A DNA stretch of 48,526 bases, taken from contig PAOQ02000014.1 of the NCBI GenBank assembly GCA_002708105.2, positions 1 to 48,526 of the forward strand. The letters run 5' to 3'. Under the pieces are notes generated by a model. That model saw only the letters and a list, made by a program, of their open reading frames with translations. It made no database searches and was not told the origin of the DNA. This document shows positions 26,413 to 35,017 of the stretch, piece by piece. This DNA is from a bacterium (GTDB lineage Bacteria > Desulfobacterota_D > UBA1144). Numbering within the stretch: position 1 is the first letter of the stretch; every line of letters begins with the position of its first letter. A program made the position numbers and the translations under genes.

Positions 26413-27010
26413 GCTTTACGATCATCCATTGTCAGGAAATTGTTATAAAGTAAGACTGCTTTTGTCTCAAGCAAATATAGAGTTTGAAACTGAAGTCGTT
26501 GACGTTTTTAAAGGGGAGAACAAGAGAGAAAAGTATGTAAATATTAATCCTGCAAAAAAAATTCCAGCAATAAATGATGATGGGCTCATACTTTGGGAGT
26601 CTAATGCAATACTAATGTATTTATGTGAAAAGTATTTTCCTATTTTATTACCATACGATCTAGTTGGTAGAGCAAATGCTTATAAATGGTTGATCTATAA
26701 TAAAACATCTGTTGATCCATACTTGGCAAAGGCAAGGGCGATTAAGCAATTTTATCCAGAGGATAAACAAGATCTAGATGAGCTTAAAATTTTACAAAAA
26801 GAAGGAATTAGTTCTTTAAAACTTATCGATAAACACCTAGATGAAAAATCCTTTTTTGTGGATAATTATTCTGTAGTTGATATTGCATTCTATCCATACA
26901 TAAAGCTTTCCTATCAAGGAGATATAGATTTAGATGTATTTCCTAATATTATTAAATGGATTACGAAAGTTGAGTCAACTGATAATTTTGTTTATTTTGA
27001 AGAAAAGTAA
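26405..27010 (+). CDS. Glutathione S-transferase family protein
   Basis: 201 residues from ATG 26405, preceded by AAGGAG at 26391-26396. An upstream in-frame start at 26339 would add 22 residues that are not part of the fold. The N-terminal thioredoxin-like domain begins [20 protein letters not shown] with a Ser in the catalytic position, and continues with NPAKKIPAI and the glutathione-binding ESNAILMYL. The C-terminal half is helical with VVDIAFYPYI, the N-capping motif. Likely a soluble GST acting on electrophiles or in disulfide exchange. The start overlaps the thioesterase end by 8 bases. Confidence 0.85.
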   Translation: MIKLYDHPLSGNCYKVRLLLSQANIEFETEVVDVFKGENKREKYVNINPAKKIPAINDDGLILWESNAILMYLCEKYFPILLPYDLVGRANAYKWLIYNKTSVDPYLAKARAIKQFYPEDKQDLDELKILQKEGISSLKLIDKHLDEKSFFVDNYSVVDIAFYPYIKLSYQGDIDLDVFPNIIKWITKVESTDNFVYFEEK

Positions 27011-27021
27011 TAGTAATTTTA

Positions 27022-27095
27022 AGCGGGAAACGGGACTCGAACCCGCGACCTTCTGCTTGGCAAGCAGATGCTCTAGCCAACTGAGCTATTCCCGC
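27022..27095 (-). tRNA. tRNA-Gly (GCC)
   Basis: On the minus strand: acceptor GCGGGAA / TTCCCGC with discriminator T, D-arm AGCTCAGTTGGCTAGAGC, anticodon loop TTGCCAA giving GCC, and T-arm GGGTTCGAGTCCC. CCA is not encoded. Confidence 0.97.
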
Positions 27096-27112
27096 GCTAT
27101 GGACATTCTTTA

Positions 27113-27139
27113 ATTATACTTCTATATTTTTTATGTCAA
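27113..27139 (-). promoter_or_regulatory. Sigma-70-type promoter of tRNA-Gly
   Basis: On the minus strand a perfect TTGACA (27139-27134) and a perfect TATAAT (27118-27113) stand 15 bases apart, 18 bases upstream of the mature tRNA-Gly 5' end. The spacing is two bases shorter than optimal. It is the best consensus promoter that I see in the window. Confidence 0.7.
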
Positions 27140-27154
27140 GGGTAAAAGTTTATT

Positions 27155-28276
27155 ATGGAAAGAGAGAAAATTTTAAAAGGAATAAAAAGAGTTGTAATCA
27201 AGATTGGCTCTAAGGCACTAGCTAATAAAGAGAATATAAGTTATGAAAGAATTCAATCTTTGTCTAATGATATTAATAAGTTAAGAAAGTCTGGAATTGA
27301 ATGTTTAATTGTTTCCTCAGGAGCGATTCTTGCCGGAAATGAATTTTTTAATTTTAATATAAAGAAATTAAATGTCTTAAGAAAGCAGGCGGTTGCTTCA
27401 CTAGGCCAAGTTAAATTAATGAGTTACTACATTAAAGCTTTTTCAAAAAAAGAGATAAATGTATCTCAACTTCTTCTAACAAATGACATATTTAATGATA
27501 GAAAAAGATTCCTTAATACAAGAGCAATGATTTTAGAATTATTAAAAATGAAAATTATTCCAATAATAAATGAAAATGATACAGTTTCAGTTGATGAAAT
27601 AATGTTTGGGGACAACGATATACTTGCATCAAAAGTTGCTGCAATGATGGATGCCGATTTGTTGGTCTTATTAACAGATATTGATGGTTTATATAGTAAT
27701 AATCCAAAAACAAATAAAAAAGCTCAGTTAATAAATAACCTAGATGAAACAAGCTTTAATTCTGAAGTTATCGATGATGTTGAATCACAAGTTTCTTTTG
27801 GGGGAATGAATTCCAAGATTAATGCCGCCCTTGAAGTTTCTAAATTTGGAATTCCGACCTTAATAGCTAATGGTAAAACGAAAGATGTTTTAAAAGATAT
27901 TTTTAATTTTAAAGATATTGGTACAGCGATAATCCCAAGTTCAATTAAAATTAAGAGTAGAAAAAAATGGATTGGTATGGGACCTAAATCTTCAGGGAAA
28001 TTATATTTAGATACTGGTGCCGCAAATGCGATTATAAATAACAGAAAGAGTCTGTTGCCTTCTGGAATTGTAAAGATTGAAGGTGTCTTTTCAAAAGGAC
28101 AGCAAGTCGTGTGCATTAGAACCATCGACAATTCCCCAATAGCAAGGGGTCTAATCTCTTATAGTTCTGATGAAATCAATTTAATTAAAGGTAAGAAGTC
28201 GTCAGAAATTGAAAAAATTTTAGGATACAAATATTCCGATGAAATTATAAACAGGGATAATATGGTCCTTATATAA
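27155..28276 (+). CDS. proB: Glutamate 5-kinase
   Basis: A 373-residue protein with an amino-acid kinase domain (about 1-258: VVIKIGSKALAN, IVSSGAILAG, NENDTVSVDEIMFGDNDILA, LTDIDGLY, SFGGMNSKINAA) and a C-terminal PUA domain (about 280-365, ending IEKILGYKYSDEII). It phosphorylates glutamate as the first step of proline synthesis and is normally feedback-inhibited by proline. proA does not follow: the next gene converges and overlaps by eight bases. Upstream lies tRNA-Gly on the other strand. Confidence 0.94.
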   Translation: MEREKILKGIKRVVIKIGSKALANKENISYERIQSLSNDINKLRKSGIECLIVSSGAILAGNEFFNFNIKKLNVLRKQAVASLGQVKLMSYYIKAFSKKEINVSQLLLTNDIFNDRKRFLNTRAMILELLKMKIIPIINENDTVSVDEIMFGDNDILASKVAAMMDADLLVLLTDIDGLYSNNPKTNKKAQLINNLDETSFNSEVIDDVESQVSFGGMNSKINAALEVSKFGIPTLIANGKTKDVLKDIFNFKDIGTAIIPSSIKIKSRKKWIGMGPKSSGKLYLDTGAANAIINNRKSLLPSGIVKIEGVFSKGQQVVCIRTIDNSPIARGLISYSSDEINLIKGKKSSEIEKILGYKYSDEIINRDNMVLI

Positions 28277-29087
28277 AGTTTAATAAATCCTCAGTTTGCC
28301 TCTGATTTGTTGGCCTATGAAAAGCTATGCTAGATTCTTTTCTCTCAATTCTAATGTTTCCATTTTGTGCCCTATAGGCTACAAACTGTGATCCATAGGT
28401 TTCTTTTGAAATAGTGTTTAAAATGATAGGGAAGTTCTTTGAACCTATAAATATTGAATGTATACAGATTCCTAATTTTTTAGCTCTTTGTCTTTCTTTT
28501 CGTACTTCTGTATCACCTGATGTTGGTATTCCATCAGTTATGAATAGTATGTGTTTATTTCGCAATCCCCTCCCTTTAAAATCTGAAATTGCATCCCTAA
28601 GAGCTTCCTCATAATTGGTATTTCCTGAACATTCGGTTTTTGTCGAACTATCTAATATGGTTTCATATTCTTTAGTAAAGAATTTCTCTTCAACTATAGT
28701 TTTGAAGGATTTGTGATTAAATTCTATATAGCCAACACGCATTCTTTTTTGTCTAGCAAGCTCAACTACAGCCCTTACAACCGATGAAGACCATTCACTA
28801 TATACTCCCATCATAGATGTGCTAATATCTCTAAGAATTGCAATTTCTCCCCCCATAGTCTCTTTTTCTCTTTGATGTACTCTTGGAAGTTGTGGAGATA
28901 TGTTTTTTGTCCAAATTGTTGCATCCATTGGGTCAACATCCTCTATTTCATAGAAGGAATTCATTCTTTTGTATCTTCTTGGTGAGCCACCTGGATGAGT
29001 ACCTCTTTTAGCAATACTTCGCTGAATATTTCCATCAAGTACTTTCATGACTATTTGCACATTTTGTGCTATCTCGGAGTTATCCAT
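28269..29087 (-). CDS. VWA-domain protein, BchD/ViaA/CoxE-like
   Basis: From the ATG at 29087 the protein has 272 residues. After a basic linker (IAKRGTHPGGSPRRYKR) comes a von Willebrand A domain with a complete metal-dependent adhesion site: D87-x-S89-x-S91 in RDISTS, a Thr in NTNYEEAL, and ITDG. VWA partners of MoxR/RavA/ChlI-type ATPases couple ATP hydrolysis to chelation or complex assembly. The ATG has no good Shine-Dalgarno, and the same frame is open for 123 further codons upstream, so this is probably not the true N-terminus: the domain may be reached by frameshifting out of the ATPase gene. Its stop overlaps proB by eight bases. Confidence 0.75.
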   Translation of the reverse strand: MDNSEIAQNVQIVMKVLDGNIQRSIAKRGTHPGGSPRRYKRMNSFYEIEDVDPMDATIWTKNISPQLPRVHQREKETMGGEIAILRDISTSMMGVYSEWSSSVVRAVVELARQKRMRVGYIEFNHKSFKTIVEEKFFTKEYETILDSSTKTECSGNTNYEEALRDAISDFKGRGLRNKHILFITDGIPTSGDTEVRKERQRAKKLGICIHSIFIGSKNFPIILNTISKETYGSQFVAYRAQNGNIRIERKESSIAFHRPTNQRQTEDLLNFI

Positions 29088-29456
29088 TGTCCCAACTTTA
29101 GATAAATCTGTATCGCCAGATTTTTTTGATTTACTTGCATATACTTTTTCAGATAAAGGAGTTTGATCAGTTTGTCCATCTCCATCATCTTCATTCCTAT
29201 TTGAGGGGTTAGTAGGGACTTTATCTTCAGCATCAAATGGCTTTGAGCCATCATCAGTTGAAAGATTATCTTGAAGTTCTTCTAGAGCTTCAGTGAAGGA
29301 ATTTAATGCTTCTTTTAGCTCGTCTTCCGACAGCTCAGATTCTTTTTCTGCTGAATCACCAGCTTGCTTATTAGGTGAATCTTTCTCGAAGTCATTTCCT
29401 TCTCTTTTTTGGTTATTCTCTACTTCTTGGTCTTTTTTTTTTGGGCTTGAAGTGAC
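29088..29456 (-). other. Charged linker-coding open frame joining the ATPase gene to the VWA domain
   Basis: This stretch between the two genes is not empty. On the minus strand, in the VWA frame, 123 sense codons run from a TGA at 29459-29457 to the ATG at 29087. They encode an Asp/Glu/Ser/Asn/Lys-rich segment (for example EKESELSEDELKEALNSFTE and NEDDGDGQTDQTP). There is no ATG, GTG, TTG or ATT in it; a single CTG at 29333 is the only conceivable start. Such acidic linkers separate the AAA and VWA parts of BchD/ChlD proteins. At about 30% GC, so long a frame without a stop is unlikely by chance. The first codons overlap the end of the ATPase gene. Confidence 0.7.
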
Positions 29457-30364
29457 TCAAGCTTTTCTTCAGCCATTTTTAAAACTTCTTCTGGAACCCT
29501 AAAGGCTAGAAGATATTTTAATGCTTTTAAATCTTCAAGATTAGCTTCGTCACGATTATTTAATATTGCACTAGCTTTTATAATTTTGATTGATTTTACA
29601 AGAAATGTTCTATCAGAAATTACAGAATTTGACTCATTTAATCTTTGATCATCAATGAGCCATTTAATAAAACTAATTAATCCATCTTGAACCTCGGAAG
29701 ATACCACAACTTTTTCAAGTTTCGAATAGCTTTCATCAAGCACTTTTTTCCCTATTTTTTCTACATGACCATTAGCAGTATTTTTCGCAGAGTATAAATT
29801 TACAATCTTTATTACATCATCCCATTCTTTACTATATGAAAGACCACTTGAATTTATTTGTATAACAAATCTGTCTAAATTTGCTGGATCAAGAGGTTCA
29901 TTGTAGTATTCGTCAGCAGTAGGATTACTTGTTGCGATTGCTGTTAGAAGAGGAATTTCTTCATCCCCATATTTCCTTTCATTTAAAATTCTTAAAAGAA
30001 CATTCAAAGATTCACCAGGCGCCCTAGATATGTCATCTAAAAGACATATTTCCGATGTAAGAATTCCACCTCTAATTATATTTTGCCTTATAATTTCACC
30101 ATCTTTTGTGTCTTCCCTAGATATAACTAAATCACCAACTAATTCAGAAAGCCTAGTATCTCTATGCATTTGATAAAAGAAAAAATTTAGCTCTGCTGAT
30201 TTTGAAACGATTTCGGACAACATTGTTTTTGCTGTTCCTGGTGGTCCCTGTATATAAATATGTTCCCTTGAAATAATACCTAATAATAGTGCTGTCTTTA
30301 CATCTGAATGACCTACTACGAGTTCATCCATTTCAGTTCTTAGTAATTCGAAAGGGTTAGACAT
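29420..30364 (-). CDS. MoxR/RavA-type AAA+ ATPase
   Basis: 314 residues. Walker A is GPPGTAKT at 40-47. Walker B reads CLLDD with D110-D111, so Asp replaces the usual Glu, and the following SRAPGESLNVLLRILNER segment and ATSNPTADEYYNEPLDPANLDRF (sensor 1 and arginine-finger region) fit the MoxR/RavA/ChlI helix-2-insert clade. These ATPases work with VWA proteins as chelatase motors or assembly chaperones, and a VWA gene is directly downstream. The C-terminus ends QAQKKKTKK on an A10 run. If a ribosome or polymerase slips there, residues 1-311 are joined to linker and VWA to give about 698 residues. No cofactor-biosynthesis gene is near enough to name the substrate. Confidence 0.85.
   Translation of the reverse strand: MSNPFELLRTEMDELVVGHSDVKTALLLGIISREHIYIQGPPGTAKTMLSEIVSKSAELNFFFYQMHRDTRLSELVGDLVISREDTKDGEIIRQNIIRGGILTSEICLLDDISRAPGESLNVLLRILNERKYGDEEIPLLTAIATSNPTADEYYNEPLDPANLDRFVIQINSSGLSYSKEWDDVIKIVNLYSAKNTANGHVEKIGKKVLDESYSKLEKVVVSSEVQDGLISFIKWLIDDQRLNESNSVISDRTFLVKSIKIIKASAILNNRDEANLEDLKALKYLLAFRVPEEVLKMAEEKLESLQAQKKKTKK
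29432..29442 (-). promoter_or_regulatory. A10 slippery run, candidate -1 frameshift site
   Basis: Reading the minus strand in the ATPase frame, the codons are CAA AAA AAA AAG ACC AAG AAG TAG. The last seven bases of the run, A AAA AAG, are the classical -1 slippery heptamer of dnaX, in the correct phase, and an A10 tract also favours RNA-polymerase slippage. Moving -1 enters the VWA frame at GAC. A 5-bp hairpin, CTTGA / TCAAG, lies just upstream; no strong downstream stimulatory structure was seen. Confidence 0.55.
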
Positions 30365-30499
30365 TATAAAATCCTTTTTGGTGAAAAAGCACCGATATTT
30401 AAATTTACATTATCTTTATTTAATTTACAACCTTAAAAAAAGTACATAATCTTAATTTTCTTTGTATAAATCATATACAATGATAAAGAGGTGAATTAA

Positions 30500-31165
30500 T
30501 TGAAGATTGAGAGAAAGATTAACTATAAGTTCAAGAACCAGAGTCTACTATCTGAAGCTCTAACTCATAGTTCGTATGCAAATGAGTCATCAAAAAAAGA
30601 TAATGAAAGGCTTGAATTTTTAGGGGACGCAATTATTAGCTTTATAGTAACCAAACATCTTTTCTCGATTTTTCCTGAATACGATGAGGGACGGTTATCA
30701 AAGTTAAAAAACCAAATCGTTAGCACTAAATCTTTTTATAAAATAGTAAAAAAAAATAAATTAGAAACTTATTTACTTTTAGGAAAAGGGGAAATAAAAT
30801 CTGGTGGAAAAAAAAGAGAATCAAATTTAGCTGGGCTTTTTGAAGCAATAGTTGGAGCAATATTTAAAGATTCCGGAATCAGATCAGCAGAAGCATTCCT
30901 TAAAAAGTTTTTATTAGATCAAGATTTTTCAAATTTTATAGATGAGGATTATAAATCAATATTGCAGGTTGAATCTCAAAAGAAATTAGGTGTTTTGCCA
31001 AAGTATGTTGTAGAGAAGCAGGAGGGACCTCCACATAAAAGAGAATTTCATGTTTCAGTTTTTATTAATAAAAACAAGCAGGGTAAGGCAAAAGGAAAAA
31101 GTAAAAAAGATGCAGAGAATAAAGCTGCTAAAACAGCTTTAAAGAAACTTAAGAAGGCTGGGTAA
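30500..31165 (+). CDS. rnc: Ribonuclease III
   Basis: 221 residues. The RNase III signature ERLEFLGDAI is at 36-45 with catalytic-site acidic residues E39, D43 and the later E of LFEAIVGAIFKD; a double-stranded-RNA-binding domain occupies about 150-220 (QVESQKKLGVLPKY, GKSKKDAENKAAKTAL). It processes rRNA precursors and cleaves structured RNA. The start is a TTG at 30500 behind AGAGGTGA. The gene is divergent from the MoxR gene across a 135-base spacer, and its last 17 bases overlap the end of the convergent ntrC-like gene. Confidence 0.95.
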   Translation: MKIERKINYKFKNQSLLSEALTHSSYANESSKKDNERLEFLGDAIISFIVTKHLFSIFPEYDEGRLSKLKNQIVSTKSFYKIVKKNKLETYLLLGKGEIKSGGKKRESNLAGLFEAIVGAIFKDSGIRSAEAFLKKFLLDQDFSNFIDEDYKSILQVESQKKLGVLPKYVVEKQEGPPHKREFHVSVFINKNKQGKAKGKSKKDAENKAAKTALKKLKKAG

Positions 31166-32582
31166 TTTTCTTACTTATTTTGAGGTTATTAATTTTTGTA
31201 AGCAATGTTTTTTTAGTTAAGCCCAATTCGTTTGAGGATAAAGACAAGTCCCCTTTGTTTTTTATTAGAACCGATTCAATTAAGGTTTTTTCAACTTTAC
31301 CCAAGATTGACTTGTGTAAATCTTTCTTAGGCAGTTCATTATTAGTAAATATATTTTCAATAAATTTCTTATAGTTAACTTTTGAAGCATTTGAATTAAT
31401 TTTCTTTGAAATTTTCGGAAGAAATTCGTTAATTGAATCTTTCTCGAGTTCCACATCTGGATTCATTAAAACAATTTTCTTTATGGCGTTTTCTAGTTCA
31501 CGAACATTTCCAGGCCAGTCGTATTCTATAAGTGCTGTTATAAAGTCATTACTCACAACTTTTTGTGAATCGTTTTTATCTAAATATTTTGAAAGAAAGA
31601 AATCCACAAGCAAAGGTATATCTGATTTTCGCTCTCTAAGAGTAGGAAGTTCAATTGCAATTGAGTTTAATCTGAAGTATAAATCTTGTCTGAAATTCTT
31701 TTTCTTAACTTCATTCTCGAGGTCTTTATTTGTTGAGGCGATTATTCTAGCTTGAAATTTTATGGGCTTCTGAGAACCTAGTCTATAGAATTTTTTTTCT
31801 TCCAAAACTCTTAATAGTTTACTTTGTAGATCAAATGACATATCACCAATTTCGTCTAAAAGAATTGTGCCTCCGTTGGCTTCTTCAAACCTTCCGGTTT
31901 TTTTACCTGAAGCGCCGGTAAAAGCTCCTTTTTCATATCCAAATAGTTCACTTTCTATAAGGTCATCAGGAATAGCTGTAATATTAACTTGGATATATGG
32001 TTTATTTGAGTTTTTTCCACTTAAGTGAATTGCTTTTGATACCAATTCTTTACCGGACCCTGATTCACCAAGAATTAATACGGTGTGATTACTTTCGGCT
32101 ATCCTGCCAATATCTTTAAAAACTTTCTTCATTTGATTTGACTTGCCGATTATATTAAAAGAATCAATATCATATTTCTTTATATCTGTTTCTAATTTTT
32201 CAATTTTATTATCTTTTATAGAATTCTTAACCGCCTTTTCGATCGTATTAATAAAATCATCATCAAAATCGAAGGGCTTGGTTATATAGTCGTATGCTCC
32301 ATTTTTTATAGCCTGAATAGCATTCGTCATTGTGTCTTGTGCTGTCATAACGATAATTGAAGAATTATTATTGAGATTTTTAATTTTTTTTAAATATTCA
32401 AGCGAATTGCCGTCAGGAAGATTTATATCTAAAAGTATGAGCTTGAAGTCTTTTTTTTTAAGAATTGAGTAAGTTTCAGATAGCTTAGTGGCAAAGGATA
32501 CAGAATATCCTTCCTTTTCAAGAAAAATTTTTAAAACTTTTCTTATACTTGCTTCATCATCAACTATAAGTATTGAATTCAT
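31149..32582 (-). CDS. Sigma-54-dependent response regulator, NtrC/NtrX-like
   Basis: 477 residues in three domains. The receiver has phosphoacceptor D52 in LLDINLPDG and switch residues T80 and K102. The AAA+ domain has Walker A GESGSGKE at 172-179 and the sigma-54 contact loop GAFTGA at 219-224. A C-terminal Fis-type HTH ends near [17 protein letters not shown]. It should activate RNA polymerase with RpoN when phosphorylated, probably by the kinase 26 bases upstream in the same operon. An NtrC role in nitrogen control is possible, but no glnA, glnB or amtB lies nearby, so the stimulus is open. Confidence 0.9.
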   Translation of the reverse strand: MNSILIVDDEASIRKVLKIFLEKEGYSVSFATKLSETYSILKKKDFKLILLDINLPDGNSLEYLKKIKNLNNNSSIIVMTAQDTMTNAIQAIKNGAYDYITKPFDFDDDFINTIEKAVKNSIKDNKIEKLETDIKKYDIDSFNIIGKSNQMKKVFKDIGRIAESNHTVLILGESGSGKELVSKAIHLSGKNSNKPYIQVNITAIPDDLIESELFGYEKGAFTGASGKKTGRFEEANGGTILLDEIGDMSFDLQSKLLRVLEEKKFYRLGSQKPIKFQARIIASTNKDLENEVKKKNFRQDLYFRLNSIAIELPTLRERKSDIPLLVDFFLSKYLDKNDSQKVVSNDFITALIEYDWPGNVRELENAIKKIVLMNPDVELEKDSINEFLPKISKKINSNASKVNYKKFIENIFTNNELPKKDLHKSILGKVEKTLIESVLIKNKGDLSLSSNELGLTKKTLLTKINNLKISKKITQPS

Positions 32583-32608
32583 TCTTTAAAATTATACCCA
32601 AAAAACAT

Positions 32609-33682
32609 TTAAATATCGGGCAAATAAATTATAAATTTAGATCCATGATTTAGTTTTGATTCAGCTTCAATAAATCCTCCAAATTTATTAGCTATTTTCT
32701 GGCTTAAAAAAAGCCCAATCCCTTGACCATTACGCTTTGTAGAATAAAAAGGTTGAAAAATCATATCTAGATTTTTTTTACTAATTCCTTTCCCAGAATC
32801 TTTTATTTCTATCTGGATGAGATTTTTATTGCTAAGTTTAAAGTCTTTAGTACTTTTTATCGTAATGCTAACTTCACCAATATTTTTGATGGAATCAAAG
32901 GAATTCTGAATAATATTTTGAACGATAATTCTTAGAAGTCCCTCGTCACATAGAACATTTTTGGAGTCATCTTCGTAGTTAAAGAATATTTTAATTTTTT
33001 TATCTAAATATGTTTTAGCTGCTAATTTTATTGCTTCATCGATAACTTTATTTATTTTTATTTTCTTATAATTTTGCTCAGAATGAGGTTGCAAATGTTT
33101 AAAGGTGTCAACCAGATGTTGCAGCCGGGTAGTCTCTTTTTCGATAATTGTAAGGCATTCTTGAGTTGTTGAGTCCTGATTTTTTATACTTATTCCAATT
33201 TGCGCTGCCCCCTTAATGCCAGCAAGAGGGTTCTTTATTTCATGCGCTAGGCCATAGAATAATTGACTCATTAGTTTTTCTTCATCTTCGAATTTTGTTT
33301 TTTTATTAAGAAAGCTCATCCCTTCTAAGTTTGCAAATTGAACTAGAATATGATTTAGTTTCGGTATTTTTCCGCTATAGTCGAAGATTGGCTTCAAATA
33401 TATTGAGCAGATATTTTTGTTTCCTAGTGAGTCTCGTATGTCTATATCGTTTACAAATTTTGTTTTTAAACTCTTTTTAACCTCTTTAATTAGTTTGACA
33501 ACATTCTTGTCAATAAGATTTATACTCTTTTTATTTTGGAGTAATTTCCTAGACTTTCCTAAAATATCTTCAGCTTCTTGGTTAATAAATAAAAAATTTA
33601 ATTTTTCATCAAGAAGAATTATTCCTTCTCTTATATTATCTAAAATAACAGCTTCAAAGTTTCTATCCAATATCCTAAGCAA
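32609..33682 (-). CDS. PAS-domain histidine kinase, NtrB-like
   Basis: 357 residues without a transmembrane segment, hence cytoplasmic. A PAS domain (about 10-115, starting VILDNIREGIILLDEKLNFL) is followed by the dimerisation helix with H147 in LAHEIKNPLAGIKG, the NtrB-type H-box, and a GHKL ATPase domain with DSGKGI, FQPFYSTKRNGQGIGL. It is the expected partner of the sigma-54 regulator downstream. The start is TTG at 33682, three bases after GGAGG, overlapping the end of hom by eight bases. Coupling to an amino-acid biosynthesis gene is unusual, and may reflect genome compaction rather than function. Confidence 0.88.
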   Translation of the reverse strand: MLRILDRNFEAVILDNIREGIILLDEKLNFLFINQEAEDILGKSRKLLQNKKSINLIDKNVVKLIKEVKKSLKTKFVNDIDIRDSLGNKNICSIYLKPIFDYSGKIPKLNHILVQFANLEGMSFLNKKTKFEDEEKLMSQLFYGLAHEIKNPLAGIKGAAQIGISIKNQDSTTQECLTIIEKETTRLQHLVDTFKHLQPHSEQNYKKIKINKVIDEAIKLAAKTYLDKKIKIFFNYEDDSKNVLCDEGLLRIIVQNIIQNSFDSIKNIGEVSITIKSTKDFKLSNKNLIQIEIKDSGKGISKKNLDMIFQPFYSTKRNGQGIGLFLSQKIANKFGGFIEAESKLNHGSKFIIYLPDI

Positions 33683-34952
33683 GATCCTCCACTGGGATTA
33701 TAAGCGGCTCCCCTCTAATTAGTTTATTCCTTGAAATAACATTAATAGCCTTATTAAGCATTTTTAATTCTAGGCTTTTTGTTAATAGTATTACAGGCAT
33801 TATCTTCGATTTGCTGCCTTCATTGTTTTGTATTACTTTGTCAATGTTAATCTTATATTTACCTAAAATACTAGTTACTTTTCCTAAATTTCCTGGCTCA
33901 TCTTTAATGCTGATTCTTAAATAAAATTTTGATTTAATATCTTCAAACTTGTTTAGCTTAATTTTTAACTCTGATTGTAAATATTCAATTTTATATGAGT
34001 CTGATATTCGTACAATATCTGAGACAATCGCTGAAGCTGTTGGCATCATTCCAGCTCCATATCCATAAGCCATGAATGGACCAAGATTATCAGAGTTTAC
34101 AAGAATTGCATTGAATTCATTCTTTACATTTGACAGTGGGTTATCTTTTGAAATTAGAGTAGGGTGCACCCTAGCGTCTAATTTGCTATTAATAATTCTG
34201 CTTATTCCCAGAAGCTTTATCTCATATCCAAGATTATTTGCAACGTCGATATCATAAGAGGTGATTCTTTCAATTCCTTGAGTAAAGATTTTTTCTATAT
34301 CTAAATTTATATTAAAGCATGTTTGACTTAATACAGAAACTTTATGGGCTGTATCTTTTCCGTTTATATCCAGTGTTGGATCTGCCTCGGCAAAACCTTC
34401 ATTTTGAGCCATTTTTAAAGCTTTTGAAAAATCTATCCCTTTGGACATTAAAGTTAGAATATAATTACAAGTTCCATTTAAAATTCCCCAAAAAGAAGTA
34501 ACTCTATTTATAAGCAATGAATCTTTGATGGAGTTAATAATAGGTATTCCGCCACCAACACTTGCCTCATAACCAATATTTACTTTATTTTGATCGCTAA
34601 GTTTCTGTAATTCTTTATTCTTTGAGGCCAACAATGCTTTATTCGCGGTAACTATATGTTTTCCATTTTTTATTGCATCTTTACAGATTGAATAAGCAAG
34701 TGTAGTTCCTCCTATAAGTTCGACCACAATATTAATATCTTCATCTCTAGTTATATCTCTATAATCTTTTGTAAAGTCCTTTGAAGGAATTTTAAGATTT
34801 TTTTTACGTGACTCAGAAATATCACAAGTTTTTTTAATATTTATATCGATGTTATATAATTTTTTAATTTTTGATTTTCGTTCTTTCAGTATTTTGTATA
34901 CACCGGTACCTATTGTTCCTAAACCAATTATTCCAACATTTATTTTTTTCAT
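33675..34952 (-). CDS. hom: Homoserine dehydrogenase
   Basis: 425 residues. An N-terminal NAD(P)-binding domain starts KINVGIIGLGTIGTGVYK (GxGxxG at 10-15), the catalytic region contains NKALLA, YEASVGGGIPII, NGTCNYIL and FAEADPTLDINGKDTAHK (with the catalytic Lys and Asp), and a C-terminal ACT domain (about 345-425, LRISIKDEPGNLGKV) allows feedback control, usually by threonine. It reduces aspartate semialdehyde to homoserine for threonine and methionine. First gene of a three-gene unit with the kinase and regulator. Its start is divergent from tRNA-Ala. Confidence 0.94.
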   Translation of the reverse strand: MKKINVGIIGLGTIGTGVYKILKERKSKIKKLYNIDINIKKTCDISESRKKNLKIPSKDFTKDYRDITRDEDINIVVELIGGTTLAYSICKDAIKNGKHIVTANKALLASKNKELQKLSDQNKVNIGYEASVGGGIPIINSIKDSLLINRVTSFWGILNGTCNYILTLMSKGIDFSKALKMAQNEGFAEADPTLDINGKDTAHKVSVLSQTCFNINLDIEKIFTQGIERITSYDIDVANNLGYEIKLLGISRIINSKLDARVHPTLISKDNPLSNVKNEFNAILVNSDNLGPFMAYGYGAGMMPTASAIVSDIVRISDSYKIEYLQSELKIKLNKFEDIKSKFYLRISIKDEPGNLGKVTSILGKYKINIDKVIQNNEGSKSKIMPVILLTKSLELKMLNKAINVISRNKLIRGEPLIIPVEDLA

Positions 34953-35017
34953 AATACTAAATTGAATTAATAGTAACTTAAATATATTCTAACAAATTAT
35001 ATCTATATATTAAACTA

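Noticed and set aside
27724-28131. Minus-strand 135-codon frame opposite proB
   Set aside because: Antisense of the proB kinase and PUA domains; no independent support.
29432-29442. A10 run read as a T-run terminator on the plus strand
   Set aside because: On the plus strand no G/C-rich hairpin precedes the T-run, and no plus-strand gene ends there.
29293-29502. Plus-strand open frame of 69 codons opposite the ATPase/VWA junction
   Set aside because: It is Ser/Phe-rich and mirrors the Asp/Glu/Lys-rich linker frame on the other strand; it has no ribosome-binding site or recognisable domain.
30372-30395. CTTTTT...AAAAAG inverted repeat upstream of the MoxR gene
   Set aside because: Only A/T pairs at the base and located before a start codon; not convincing as a terminator or operator.
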